From NCBI GenBank assembly GCA_963736715.1, contig CAVTQA010000020.1:62001-126000 (forward strand): a stretch of 64,000 bases of DNA, given 5' to 3'. The notes under the pieces are model-generated. The model was not told the DNA's origin. It did not search any database and was given only the letters and a program-made list of their open reading frames with translations. The position numbers were made by a program, and so were the translations under genes. The DNA is from AP-15 sp963736715 (lineage in GTDB: Bacteria > Pseudomonadota > Alphaproteobacteria > ATCC43930 > CGMCC-115725). Positions 9,962 through 18,892 of the stretch are shown here, piece by piece; within the stretch, counting starts at the first letter, position 1; each line of letters begins with the position of its first letter.

Positions 9962-10276
9962 TCAAGCAACCTTTTGTGCGGCGGCGCCGTGATCGAGCAC
10001 GCCCATGATGTCGGACTCTTTCATGATGATCAGCTCTTCGCCCTCGAGCTTGACCTCGGTGCCCGACCATTTGCCGAACAGCACACGGTCGCCCGCTTTG
10101 ACGTCCATCGGCTGGAGCTTGCCATCATCGCCCCGCGCACCCGGACCGGCGGCCACCACCTCGCCCTCCATAGGCTTTTCTTTCGCCGTATCGGGAATGA
10201 TGATACCGCCCGCCGTCTTCTCCTCGCCCTCGACGCGCCGGATCAGGACGCGGTCGTGCAGTGGACGGAATTTCAT
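9962..10276 (-). CDS. groES: 10-kDa co-chaperonin GroES
   Basis: Heptameric lid of the GroEL chamber. 104 residues: MKFRPLHDRVLIRRVEGEEK at the N-terminus, then the mobile loop KTAGGIIIPDTAKEKP and the conserved EGEVVAAGPG and VLFGKWSGTEVKLEGEELII. First gene of the groESL operon. AGGAGGTATTCATG gives a very strong ribosome-binding site. Confidence 0.99.
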   Translation of the reverse strand: MKFRPLHDRVLIRRVEGEEKTAGGIIIPDTAKEKPMEGEVVAAGPGARGDDGKLQPMDVKAGDRVLFGKWSGTEVKLEGEELIIMKESDIMGVLDHGAAAQKVA

Positions 10277-10309
10277 GAATACCTCCTCGAACTCAAACCA
10301 AATGCGGAA

Positions 10310-10336
10310 TTAGCACTCTTTCCCCAAGAGTGCTGC
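10310..10336 (-). promoter_or_regulatory. CIRCE operator (HrcA-binding inverted repeat)
   Basis: TTAGCACTC (10310-10318), nine-base spacer, GAGTGCTGC (10328-10336), compared with the consensus TTAGCACTC-N9-GAGTGCTAA: seven of nine bases match in the right arm and all nine in the left. It lies between the groESL promoter and the groES start, where bound HrcA would block transcription. Confidence 0.95.
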
Positions 10337-10337
10337 T

Positions 10338-10366
10338 GACATAATTTGGTCTTATCGGATTGTCAA
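10338..10366 (-). promoter_or_regulatory. Probable housekeeping-type promoter of groESL
   Basis: On the minus strand TTGACA (10361-10366) is followed after 17 bases by TATGTC (10338-10343), a perfect -35 box and a fair -10 box at ideal spacing. The CIRCE element begins immediately downstream. No sigma-32 type pair is needed to explain the site, in keeping with HrcA control. Confidence 0.8.
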
Positions 10367-10500
10367 GTAGTTATCGGGCACACCAAGGAGCCCGCGAAGA
10401 CCCTGCCAGCCCCACAGGCAACACACTCTGAAAAGAAGCTAAACCCGGCGGGGGCGTTTGTGGTTATGATGCGACTACCCGCTATGAACGAGCCGCCAAA

Positions 10501-11478
10501 ATGTCGCGAACCGTAGATTGGGAGATACCGGGCGAGATCCAGCCGAAGCAGGCGGATTGCTCCTTCGATCTGGACCGTGCGCTGAGCGCCGTCCTCGGCT
10601 TGCGCGCGACTGTCCCCGAGGATGCCTTCACCGCGGGGACACTCGGCACCGAACGTGCCGGCAGCGGTGTTCTGATCCGTGAGGACGGGTTGGTGCTGAC
10701 GATCGGGTATCTGATCACCGAAGCCGAGACCATGTGGCTCACCTCAGAGGGCGGTGGCGCCGTGCAAGGGCATGTCCTCGCCTATGACCAGGAGACCGGC
10801 TTCGGTCTCGTGCAGGCGCTCGGGCGGTTGAGCGTGCCGCCGATCGATCTCGGCATCGGGGTGCGGGTCGGCGCCGGCGACCACGCCATCATGGCTGCCG
10901 AAGGAGGCCGGCGCCACGCGCTGTCGGCGAGGGTCGTCGCCAGGCAGGAATTTGCCGGATATTGGGAATATGTCCTCGACCGCGCGATTTTTACGGCACC
11001 GGCACACCCGTTTTGGGGCGGCGCCGCGCTGATCGGGGCCGATGGCCGCCTGATCGGCATCGGCTCGTTGCATGTTCAGCACGCCAACGGCCGCGAACTG
11101 CGCCGCGATGTCAATATGGTGGTGCCGATCGAGCTGCTGCCCCCGATTCTCGACGACGTGCTGACATATGGAGGGCCGAACCGGCCGCCCCGCCCATGGC
11201 TCGGGCTGTACGCTGCCGAGGTGGAGGACGCGATCGTGGTCGCTGGGCTCTCCGAGAAAGGGCCTGCAAGCAAAGCCGGGCTGCGCCCGGGGGACCGCAT
11301 CCTGGCAGTGCGCGACGATCCGGTCGCGAGCCTCGCCGGGCTGTGGCGGAAGGTGTGGGCGGGGGGGCCCGCCGGCAGCGAGGTAGTGATGCAGGTGGTA
11401 CGCGAAAACGAGACGCTCACCGTTCGCATCCTGTCAGCTGATCGGACGCGTTTTCTCAAGACGCCGAAGCTGCATTGA
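10501..11478 (+). CDS. HtrA/DegP-like S1C protein with PDZ domain, catalytic triad lost
   Basis: 325 residues aligning with HtrA proteases: GSGVLIREDGLVLTIGYLI (about 54-72), YDQETGFGLVQ (95-105), PFWGGAALIGADGRLIGIGS (170-189), then a PDZ domain (about 225-310) with KGPASKAGLRPGDRILAVRD. In HtrA these motifs read TNNHVV, SDIALI and GNSGG. Here His is replaced by Tyr70, Asp by Gly100, and the Ser position by Trp172 or Gly173, so proteolysis by the usual mechanism is not expected. No signal peptide is evident (start MSRTVDWEIPGEIQPKQ), unlike periplasmic DegP. It may act as a binding or scaffold protein. Single gene, upstream of and on the same strand as cysD. Confidence 0.8.
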   Translation: MSRTVDWEIPGEIQPKQADCSFDLDRALSAVLGLRATVPEDAFTAGTLGTERAGSGVLIREDGLVLTIGYLITEAETMWLTSEGGGAVQGHVLAYDQETGFGLVQALGRLSVPPIDLGIGVRVGAGDHAIMAAEGGRRHALSARVVARQEFAGYWEYVLDRAIFTAPAHPFWGGAALIGADGRLIGIGSLHVQHANGRELRRDVNMVVPIELLPPILDDVLTYGGPNRPPRPWLGLYAAEVEDAIVVAGLSEKGPASKAGLRPGDRILAVRDDPVASLAGLWRKVWAGGPAGSEVVMQVVRENETLTVRILSADRTRFLKTPKLH

Positions 11479-11536
11479 GCCAAAGACGCGCCGCTCGCCC
11501 GACCGCCGCTTTCGGCTGCGTATTGAAGGGCATTCT

Positions 11537-12472
11537 TTGCCTATTGTCCGCGACCAAGCCCCGTCCGCTCGGCTCTTGCCCGAACATCTGAAGCGCCTCG
11601 AAGCCGAATCGATCGGCATCATGCGCGAGGTGGCTGCCGAATTCCGCAACCCGGTCCTGCTCTATTCGGTCGGCAAAGATTCGAGCGTGATGCTGCACTT
11701 GGCGCGCAAAGCGTTCTTCCCCGGCGAGCCGCCTTTTCCGCTCCTTCATATCGACACCGGCTGGAAGTTTCGCGACATGATCGCGTTTCGCGACTATACG
11801 GCGCGCCGGCTCGGGCTCGATCTCGTCGTCCACACCAACGAAGAGGGCACGGCACGGGGCATCGACCCGATCACTTCGGGGTCGGCATTGCACACGGCGG
11901 TAATGAAGACCGAAGCGCTGAAGCAGGCGCTCGACCGCCATGGTTTTGACGCGGCACTCGGCGGGGCGCGCCGGGACGAGGAAAAGAGCCGCGCCAAAGA
12001 GCGGATCTTCTCGGTGCGCAGCGCCGACCATGCCTGGGACCCGAAGAACCAGAGGCCCGAACTCTGGCGGCTCTACAACACCCGATTGCGCGAGGGGCAA
12101 TCGATGCGCGTGTTCCCGCTGTCCAACTGGACCGAGTTGGACATCTGGGAATATATCGCAACCGAAGAAATTCCCGTCGTACCGCTCTACTTCGCCAAGT
12201 CGCGCCCGGTAATCAGCCGCGGTGGGGTTTGGATCATGGTCGACGACGATCGTTTGCCGCTGAAGCCGGGCGAGCGGCCCGAATTGCGGCGCGTCCGCTT
12301 CCGCACCTTGGGATGCTACCCGCTGACCGGCGCCATCGAATCGCCCGCTGCTACGCCGGCCCAAATCGTCGCCGAGTTGCGCAATACGCGCCATTCCGAA
12401 CGACAGGGCCGGCTGATCGACGGCGACGAGGAAGCCGCAATGGAACGCAAGAAGCGAGAAGGTTATTTTTGA
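11537..12472 (+). CDS. cysD: Sulfate adenylyltransferase subunit 2
   Basis: PAPS-reductase-fold subunit that adenylates sulfate to APS with ATP, driven by the GTPase CysN. 311 residues with the PP-loop LLYSVGKDSSVMLHLARKAF, PPFPLLHIDTGWKFRDMI, RRDEEKSRAKERIFS and NQRPELWRLYNTRL, ending at the usual KKREGYF. The start appears to be TTG at 11537; no ATG lies upstream in frame before a stop, and the next ATG is well inside the conserved region. The stop overlaps the cysNC start (TGATG), so the two are translationally coupled. Confidence 0.96.
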   Translation: MPIVRDQAPSARLLPEHLKRLEAESIGIMREVAAEFRNPVLLYSVGKDSSVMLHLARKAFFPGEPPFPLLHIDTGWKFRDMIAFRDYTARRLGLDLVVHTNEEGTARGIDPITSGSALHTAVMKTEALKQALDRHGFDAALGGARRDEEKSRAKERIFSVRSADHAWDPKNQRPELWRLYNTRLREGQSMRVFPLSNWTELDIWEYIATEEIPVVPLYFAKSRPVISRGGVWIMVDDDRLPLKPGERPELRRVRFRTLGCYPLTGAIESPAATPAQIVAELRNTRHSERQGRLIDGDEEAAMERKKREGYF

Positions 12473-14346
12473 TGTCCCGCCCGCATGGCGAACCGTCCGC
12501 TCGGCCGGGCAAAGATCTGCTGCGTCTGCTGACCTGCGGGTCGGTCGACGACGGCAAATCGACATTGATCGGTCGGCTGCTCTACGAATGCGGTTCGATC
12601 CCCGACGACCAGTTCGGCGCACTGCAGCGCGAATCCCGGCGGTTCGGGACGACCGGTGACGAGGTTGATTTCTCGCTGCTGCTCGACGGGCTCGAAGACG
12701 AGCGGCAGCAGCGCATCACCATCGATGTCGCACATCGGTTCTTTGCGACGCCGAAGCGCGCTTTTATCGTCGCCGATACGCCGGGGCACGAGCAATACAC
12801 GCGCAATATGGCCACTGGTGCTTCGACCTCCGAGCTCGCCGTGATCCTGGTCGACGCGCGCAAGGGCGTGCTGCCGCAAACCAAGCGGCACGCCTACATT
12901 TGTTGCCTGCTCGGCATCCGGAAGATCGTGCTCGCCGTCAACAAGATGGACCTCGTCGGGTTTGAGCGGCGCCGCTTCGATGACATTGCTGAGCACTTTT
13001 CCGCCTTCGCTGCTGACCTTGGCGAAGTCTCCGTCGCGGCAATTCCGCTCTCGGCGCGGTTCGGCGACAATGTCACCGAGATCTCGGCGCGGATGCCCTG
13101 GTATGGGGGACCCACCCTGATCGAACATCTCAACTCCGTCGACATTTCGGACGGCTGCGCCAAACGGCCGTTCCGTTTCCCGGTGCAATGGGTCAATCGC
13201 CCGAACGGCGACTTCCGCGGCTTCTCAGGTACCGTGGTGTCAGGCTCGATCGCCCCCGGCGACAATGTTTTGTTGGCGGGTTCGGGTCGGTCCGCAAGGC
13301 TCAAGGAAATCGTCACCTTCGACGGTTCAGCCGATCGCGCACGGGAGGGTGATGCCGTTACCCTGACCTTCGAAACCGATATCGACATTGCGCGCGGCGA
13401 TCTGCTCGCGGACCCTTGCGAGCCGCCCGAATGCGTCGACCAGTTCGCCGCGCATGTGATCTGGATGAGCGACCAGCCGCTCGTCCCCGGCCGCTCTTAT
13501 CTGCTGAAGATCGGGAAGCGCACCGTGCCGGCCACCATTACCGCGCTCAAGCACCGCATCGATGTGGAGACGCTGGCGCATCTGGCGGACCGGACGCTCG
13601 GGCTCAACGAGATTGGGTTCTGCAACCTGTCGACCGCGGCGCCTGTGGCCTTCGATCCATATTCCATCTGCCACGACACCGGCGCGTTCATCTTGATCGA
13701 CCGCCTCACCAACGAGACGGCGGGGGCTGGAATGATCGCCTTCGGCCTGCGCCGGGCCAGCAATATCCATTGGCAAGCGCTGACGGTCGGTCGGGAGCAA
13801 CGCGCCGCTCTAAAGGATCAGTCACCGGCCGTGCTGTGGCTAACCGGATTGTCGGGCGCCGGAAAATCGACGATCGCCGACATTGTCGAGAGAAAACTGC
13901 TTGCGCTCGGCCGGCATACCATGCTGCTCGACGGCGACAATGTTCGGCACGGTCTCAATCGTGACCTCGGCTTCACCGACGCCGACCGGGTCGAAAACAT
14001 CAGACGGGTCGGCGAGGTCGCAAAACTGATGGCCGAGGCTGGGCTTATTGTGATCTGCTCGTTTATCTCGCCGTTTCGCGCAGAGCGCCGCATGGTTCGC
14101 GAGCTGACCGGTCCCACCGTTTTTCTCGAAGCGTTTGTCGACACGCCGCTCGAGGAATGCATACGCCGAGACCCCAAGGGGCTTTACGCCAAGGCGAGGG
14201 CCGGGCGGCTCGAGCATTTCACCGGTCTCGACTCCGCTTATGAGCCACCGGAGGCCTCCGAGATCCGTATCACGACGATTGGCGTGACGCCCGAGGCCGC
14301 TGCCGAGCAGATCCTCCAGGAATTGCGGGCGCGCAAGATAATTTGA
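12472..14346 (+). CDS. cysNC: Bifunctional sulfate adenylyltransferase subunit 1 / adenylylsulfate kinase
   Basis: Fusion of the CysN GTPase with APS kinase (CysC), giving PAPS. 624 residues. The N-terminal GTPase has GSVDDGKST (23-31), DTPGHEQYTRNMATGAS and NKMD; elongation-factor-like beta domains follow. The C-terminal kinase starts near residue 450 with WLTGLSGAGKSTIAD and LLDGDNVRHGLNRDLGF, then CSFISPFRAERRMVRE and the lid YAKARAGRLEHFTGLDS. The fused form is the NodQ-like arrangement of rhizobia and other proteobacteria. With polysaccharide-sugar genes next door, PAPS may serve sulfotransferases as well as cysteine synthesis (inference). Confidence 0.97.
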   Translation: MSRPHGEPSARPGKDLLRLLTCGSVDDGKSTLIGRLLYECGSIPDDQFGALQRESRRFGTTGDEVDFSLLLDGLEDERQQRITIDVAHRFFATPKRAFIVADTPGHEQYTRNMATGASTSELAVILVDARKGVLPQTKRHAYICCLLGIRKIVLAVNKMDLVGFERRRFDDIAEHFSAFAADLGEVSVAAIPLSARFGDNVTEISARMPWYGGPTLIEHLNSVDISDGCAKRPFRFPVQWVNRPNGDFRGFSGTVVSGSIAPGDNVLLAGSGRSARLKEIVTFDGSADRAREGDAVTLTFETDIDIARGDLLADPCEPPECVDQFAAHVIWMSDQPLVPGRSYLLKIGKRTVPATITALKHRIDVETLAHLADRTLGLNEIGFCNLSTAAPVAFDPYSICHDTGAFILIDRLTNETAGAGMIAFGLRRASNIHWQALTVGREQRAALKDQSPAVLWLTGLSGAGKSTIADIVERKLLALGRHTMLLDGDNVRHGLNRDLGFTDADRVENIRRVGEVAKLMAEAGLIVICSFISPFRAERRMVRELTGPTVFLEAFVDTPLEECIRRDPKGLYAKARAGRLEHFTGLDSAYEPPEASEIRITTIGVTPEAAAEQILQELRARKII

Positions 14347-14358
14347 GGAGTTGCCGGG

Positions 14359-15231
14359 TCAGCAAGGTTCCTCGATGAGCCGCTCTAGATAGCTGCCGTA
14401 TCCGCTCGTGCTGAATTGCCTGGCGAGCTTGAGCAACTGGTCTACGTTGATATAGCCCATGCGATAGGCGACCTCCTCGACGCAGGCGATCTTCAGGCCC
14501 TGTCGCAGCTCTATCGTGCGTACGAATTCGGATGCCTCCAACAACGAATCGTGGGTGCCGGTATCAAACCAGGCGTAGCCGCGCCCGAACCGCTCGACCC
14601 TGAGCATTCCCCGAGACAGGTAGGCGTTATTGAGATCAGTGATCTCCAGCTCTCCGCGGGCCGAAGGCTTTAGGGAGGCAGCGATCTCCGGCGCGGAATT
14701 ATCGTAGACGTAGAGACCGGTGACAGCCCAATGAGAGCGCGGCTGCCGCGGTTTTTCGACGATGGCAATGGGTGCGCCATCGGCGCCGAATTCGACGACG
14801 CCATAGGTTTCCGGGTGGCGCACTTGATAGGCGAAGATCGTGGCGCCCGAGCGCGGCGTCGCCGCCTGTCGGAGCAGGGCGGGAAGTCCATTGCCGTAGA
14901 AGATGTTGTCCCCCAAAACCAGCGCGACGTGGTCGCTGCCGATGAAGCTTCGCCCGATGATGAGGGCCTGCGCCAGCCCCTCTGGCCTCGCCTGTTCGGC
15001 ATATCGAATCGAGAGGCCCCACTGTCCGCCGTCACGCAGCAAATCGGCAAAACGGGGCAGTTCCGCTGGGGTCGTGACGACCAGAATTTCCCGGACACCT
15101 GACAGCATCAGGGTCGTCAGCGGATAATACACCATCGGCTTGTCGTAGACGGGCAACAGCTGTTTGCTGAGCGCCAGAGTGGCCGGGTAGAGCCGGGTGC
15201 CGTGACCACCGGCCAGAATGATCCCCTTCAT
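14359..15231 (-). CDS. rfbA: Glucose-1-phosphate thymidylyltransferase
   Basis: Makes dTDP-glucose, first step of dTDP-L-rhamnose synthesis. The start is MKGIILAGGHGTRLYPATLA at 15231, overlapping the rfbD stop (ATGA). Conserved: GGHGTRLYP nucleotide loop, KQLLPVYDKPMVYYPLTTL, LVLGDNIFYG, VVEKPRQPRSHWAVTGLYVY and GYAWFDTGTHDSLLEAS. 290 residues, the usual length. dTDP-glucose 4,6-dehydratase (rfbB) and the epimerase (rfbC) are not nearby, so the pathway must be completed from another locus. Confidence 0.96.
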   Translation of the reverse strand: MKGIILAGGHGTRLYPATLALSKQLLPVYDKPMVYYPLTTLMLSGVREILVVTTPAELPRFADLLRDGGQWGLSIRYAEQARPEGLAQALIIGRSFIGSDHVALVLGDNIFYGNGLPALLRQAATPRSGATIFAYQVRHPETYGVVEFGADGAPIAIVEKPRQPRSHWAVTGLYVYDNSAPEIAASLKPSARGELEITDLNNAYLSRGMLRVERFGRGYAWFDTGTHDSLLEASEFVRTIELRQGLKIACVEEVAYRMGYINVDQLLKLARQFSTSGYGSYLERLIEEPC

Positions 15232-16121
15232 CGGCTTCCTGCCCCGACCAACTCTCGAACCACAGCGGGAAGGCTCGACCGCCACGTTGGCGGGAAAATG
15301 CCGAGCGTGGCGATCTTGCGGCAATCGAGCACCGAGTTCATCGGCCGCTGCGCCGCTGTCGGATATTGATCAGTGGTGATCGGCTCGACCCGCGGCCCCG
15401 ATCCACTCGGCCACGCGCCGCGGGTCTGTGCCAAGGCGACGATCTCCTCGGCAAATCCATGCCAGCTGGTGCTGCCGGCCGCAGCAAAATGGAAGGTGCC
15501 CCATTCCGTCCCGCCGCGCTCGATTTGCCGGGCGATCGCGATCAGTGCGGCAGCGATATCGGCGGCACCGGTGGGGCAGCCGCGCTGGTCTGCGACAACC
15601 CGTAAGACCGGCCGCTCGGCCCCGAGCCGCAGTATGGTTTTTACGAAATTTGCCCCGTAGGCGCCGTATACCCAAGCGGTGCGCAAGATGATGTGGCAAC
15701 GCGCCGCCGCCCGCACGGCGCGCTCGCCGGCCTCCTTGCTGCGCCCATAGACATTGAGCGGGTTGACCGCGTCCACCTCGCGGTACGGTCCGCTTTTGCG
15801 CCCGTCGAACACGTAGTCGGTCGACAGATGAACGAGCGGCGTCCCGTCCTCGCCGCAAACTGCTGCAATGTGAGCGGCTCCGGCACAATTAACCGCCCAA
15901 GCCGCTTCTGGCTCGCTTTCGGCGCGATCGACGGCGGTATAAGCGGCGAGATTGACGACCAGATGGGGTCGTTCCCGCGCAATCGCGGCGCTTACGGCTG
16001 CTGCCTTGGTGATGTCGGCCGCGCTGCGATCGAGGGGTCTGAGCTCAAACGATGGAGGCCAAATTGCGCGGCAAATCTCGCGGCCGACCTGCCCTCCGGC
16101 CCCGAACACCAGAACCCTCAC
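15228..16121 (-). CDS. rfbD: dTDP-4-dehydrorhamnose reductase
   Basis: NADPH-dependent SDR that makes dTDP-L-rhamnose. 297 residues. N-terminal Rossmann motif VLVFGAGGQVGREIC, then VVNLAAYTAVDRAESEPEAA, LVHLSTDYVFDGRKSGPYRE and the catalytic Tyr/Lys in VNPLNVYGRSKEAGERAV, then HIILRTAWVYGAYGANFVKT. The GTG/ATG start at 16121 is 9 bases after the UDP-xylose synthase stop. Together with rfbA it forms a coupled pair. Confidence 0.95.
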   Translation of the reverse strand: MRVLVFGAGGQVGREICRAIWPPSFELRPLDRSAADITKAAAVSAAIARERPHLVVNLAAYTAVDRAESEPEAAWAVNCAGAAHIAAVCGEDGTPLVHLSTDYVFDGRKSGPYREVDAVNPLNVYGRSKEAGERAVRAAARCHIILRTAWVYGAYGANFVKTILRLGAERPVLRVVADQRGCPTGAADIAAALIAIARQIERGGTEWGTFHFAAAGSTSWHGFAEEIVALAQTRGAWPSGSGPRVEPITTDQYPTAAQRPMNSVLDCRKIATLGIFPPTWRSSLPAVVRELVGAGSR

Positions 16122-16130
16122 AAGCGCCTC

Positions 16131-17111
16131 CTACGGGGATACCTCGTGCCCGCGTCCAAGATTCGAGCCGAGCAACCGGTCGAAGTAGTCGATGGTACGG
16201 GTCAGGCCGTCTTTCAGGGCTGTCTTGGGATACCAACCAAGAACCCGCTCGGCTTCGCCGATATCGGGACAACGCTGGACCGGATCGTCGATAGGAAGTG
16301 GCCGGCGGGTGATCTTCGAGCGCGAGCCGGTCAACTCGATGATCATGCCGGCGAGTTCGGCGACCGAGGTCTCGACTGGGTTGCCGAGGTTGATCGGGCC
16401 GGTGATGTCGTCCGAGGTGGCCATCAGCGCGAGGAAGCCGTCGACCAGATCGTCGACATAGCAGAAGGCGCGGGTCTGGCTGCCGTCGCCATAGAGGGTG
16501 ATCGGGGCGCCCTGCAGGGCCTGGACGATAAAGTTGGAGACGACGCGGCCGTCATGGGGGTGCATGCGCGGGCCATAGGTGTTGAAGATCCGGACGATGC
16601 GGATCCGCAGATTGTGCTGGCGGTAATAGTCGAAAAACAGGGTCTCGGCGCAGCGCTTGCCCTCGTCGTAGCAGGCACGCGGACCGATCGGATTGACATT
16701 GCCGCGATAGGCTTCGGGTTGCGGATGGAGGGTTGGGTCGCCATAGACCTCCGAGGTGGAAGCCTGGAAAATTTTGGCTTTCAGCCGCTTGGCGAGGCCG
16801 AGCATGTTGATCGCGCCGATCACGCTGGTCTTGGTGGTCTGGACCGGATCGAACTGGTAGTGGATCGGCGAGGCCGGGCAGGCGAGGTTGTAGATCTCGT
16901 CGGCCTCGACAAAGAGGGGATGCGTAATGTCGTGACGCATCGCCTCGAAATGCGAAACCCCCAACAGACCGGCGATGTTGTCCTTGCGGCCGGTAAAGTA
17001 ATTGTCGACGCACAACACGTCGTCGCCGCGGGCCACCAGTCGCTCGCAGAGATGCGAGCCGAGAAAACCCGCGCCGCCGGTCACGAGAACGCGCTTTCGA
17101 ACAGAGCTCAT
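16131..17111 (-). CDS. UDP-glucuronate decarboxylase (UDP-xylose synthase)
   Basis: Extended SDR of the UXS type, converting UDP-glucuronate (product of the next gene, ugd) to UDP-xylose. 326 residues. VTGGAGFLGSHLCERL, VDNYFTGRKDNIAGLL, YNLACPASPIHYQFDP (the UXS hallmark), FQASTSEVYGDP, the catalytic pair in YDEGKRCAETLFFDY, and RIVRIFNTYGPRMHPHDGRV. Intact. It sits between rfbD and ugd on one strand with short gaps, so a single transcript for surface-glycan precursors is likely. Confidence 0.95.
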   Translation of the reverse strand: MSSVRKRVLVTGGAGFLGSHLCERLVARGDDVLCVDNYFTGRKDNIAGLLGVSHFEAMRHDITHPLFVEADEIYNLACPASPIHYQFDPVQTTKTSVIGAINMLGLAKRLKAKIFQASTSEVYGDPTLHPQPEAYRGNVNPIGPRACYDEGKRCAETLFFDYYRQHNLRIRIVRIFNTYGPRMHPHDGRVVSNFIVQALQGAPITLYGDGSQTRAFCYVDDLVDGFLALMATSDDITGPINLGNPVETSVAELAGMIIELTGSRSKITRRPLPIDDPVQRCPDIGEAERVLGWYPKTALKDGLTRTIDYFDRLLGSNLGRGHEVSP

Positions 17112-17135
17112 GCGAAATCCGGGGTTATGATAGGT

Positions 17136-18473
17136 TCAGGCTCTGCAGAGCTGCGGCGGGCGACCGATGCTGACATAGGACAGGCCCGCCGCCGCCATTT
17201 CGGCCGGCTGATAAATGTTGCGCAGGTCGATGACCAGCGGCTCTGCGAGCAACCGCTCGATGCGGCCGAGATCGAGGGCACGGAATTCGTTCCATTCGGT
17301 CAAGAGCACCAGCGCATCGGCGCCTTCGGCCGCTTCGTAGGCGTCGTCGCAATAGACGAGGTCGGGCATCAGGTTTCTCGCTTCGTCGATCCCGGCCGGG
17401 TCGAAGGCGCGGATCGCCGCGCCCGCCGCGGTGAGGCGCGGCAGGATGGCAAGGCTGGGGCTGTCGCGCATATCGTCGGTGTTGGGCTTGAAGGTGAGGC
17501 CGAGGACGGCGATCGTCTTGCCGGCGACCGCGCCGCCGCAGGCGGCGATGATCTTGTCGGCCATGCGCGCCTTGCGCGCCTCGTTGACCTGCACCACCGT
17601 CTCGACGATCGCCAGACCCGCGGCCGCCTCATGGGCGGTGCGCACCAAGGCCTGGCAGTCCTTGGGAAAGCACGAGCCGCCAAAACCCGGCCCGGCATGC
17701 AGAAACTTGCGTCCAATGCGGCCGTCGAGCCCGATGCCGCGGGCGACATCCTGGACATCGGCGCCGACCCGTTCGCACAGATCGGCGATCTCGTTGATGA
17801 AGGTGATCTTGGTCGCGAGAAAGGCGTTTGCCGCGTATTTGACCAATTCGGCAGTCTCGATGTCGGTGAACAACATCGGCGTCTCGCTCAGATAGAGCGG
17901 CCGGTAGAGCTGGCGCATCACCTCCCGGGCCCGGTCGCCGTCGACGCCGATCACCACCCGGTCGGGGCGCATGAAGTCCTCGATCGCCGAGCCTTCGCGC
18001 AGAAATTCCGGGTTTGAGGCGACGTCGAAGTCACCGCTCGGGCAGACCCGGCGCAGGATAGCGGCGACCTCGCGCCCGGTGCCTACCGGCACCGTCGACT
18101 TGGTCACGACGACGGTGTAGCCCCCGGTTCGGGCCTCGGCCAAAGCCCGGCCGATCTCCGCAGCCGCCGCAAAGACATAGCTGAGATCGGCGTGGCCGTC
18201 GCCGCGCCGCGACGGGGTGCCGACCGCGATGAAGACCGCATCGGCTCCCTCGATCGCCGGCAGAAGCTCGGTGGTAAAGGACAGCCGCCCCGCCGCCGCA
18301 TTGGCCGCCACCAACGCCTCCAGCCCCGGCTCATAGATCGGCATTTCACCGCGCCGCAACCGCGCAATCTTTGCCGAATCCATGTCGACACAGGTCACCG
18401 ACGCGCCGAATTCGGAAAAACATGCCCCCGAAACCAGCCCCACATACCCCGTCCCGATCACCGCGATGCGCAT
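17136..18473 (-). CDS. ugd: UDP-glucose 6-dehydrogenase
   Basis: Oxidises UDP-glucose to UDP-glucuronate with two NAD+. 445 residues. N-terminal MRIAVIGTGYVGLVSGACFS, FIAVGTPSRRGDGHADLSYV, VTKSTVPVGTGREV, NPEFLREGSAIEDFMRPDRV, the catalytic cysteine in GPGFGGSCFPKDCQAL (about residue 260), and the C-terminal LGLTFKPNTDDMRDSPSL. First gene of the minus-strand sugar-nucleotide block. Known as rkpK in rhizobia, where it feeds capsular and exopolysaccharide synthesis. Confidence 0.97.
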   Translation of the reverse strand: MRIAVIGTGYVGLVSGACFSEFGASVTCVDMDSAKIARLRRGEMPIYEPGLEALVAANAAAGRLSFTTELLPAIEGADAVFIAVGTPSRRGDGHADLSYVFAAAAEIGRALAEARTGGYTVVVTKSTVPVGTGREVAAILRRVCPSGDFDVASNPEFLREGSAIEDFMRPDRVVIGVDGDRAREVMRQLYRPLYLSETPMLFTDIETAELVKYAANAFLATKITFINEIADLCERVGADVQDVARGIGLDGRIGRKFLHAGPGFGGSCFPKDCQALVRTAHEAAAGLAIVETVVQVNEARKARMADKIIAACGGAVAGKTIAVLGLTFKPNTDDMRDSPSLAILPRLTAAGAAIRAFDPAGIDEARNLMPDLVYCDDAYEAAEGADALVLLTEWNEFRALDLGRIERLLAEPLVIDLRNIYQPAEMAAAGLSYVSIGRPPQLCRA

Positions 18474-18892
18474 CGGATCGATTTCCCCTTAAGGATTGAA
18501 CTACGGCGGCCGCCGCTTGCTCCAGCCGACGGCGATCAGCTCAGTTGAACGTGTCGGACCATACCATTATTTCCTAGCAGATTTATTGCCAATTCGGCGG
18601 TGGAATGCACGGCCCGCTGTGCCTTGCTTGCGGTATCGCGGCTGGGATTCGTCGCGATAGGGGGGTGCGGTGGGAAGCGGCGGGAACGGCTCGTGAGCTA
18701 CATCGCGGGGTCAACTCATTCGAGTTTGCTTAAATTGTCCTTCGGCGTGAGTAACAATTTTTCTTGTCGAGAGGTTGACCGGTGGCTGTGTCGCAGCAAA
18801 GTGCTGGTCGTTTTCCATATCTGGAACGCTCTAATTGGCTAATCTTTCTTATACGAGCCAACCTCGCGGCGTTGCAAGAACGGAAGAACTAT
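18474..18892. other. Intergenic region upstream of ugd
   Basis: About 420 bases with no supported gene. Short frames exist but lack ribosome-binding sites and recognisable content. The region is less GC-rich than the genes around it and should hold the ugd promoter (leftward) and that of the small gene at 18893; I cannot place either with confidence. Confidence 0.5.

Noticed and set aside
15693..18017. 774-codon plus-strand open frame antisense to rfbD, UDP-xylose synthase and ugd
   Set aside because: It mirrors three well-identified minus-strand genes; its translation has no recognisable domain and is explained by high GC at third positions.
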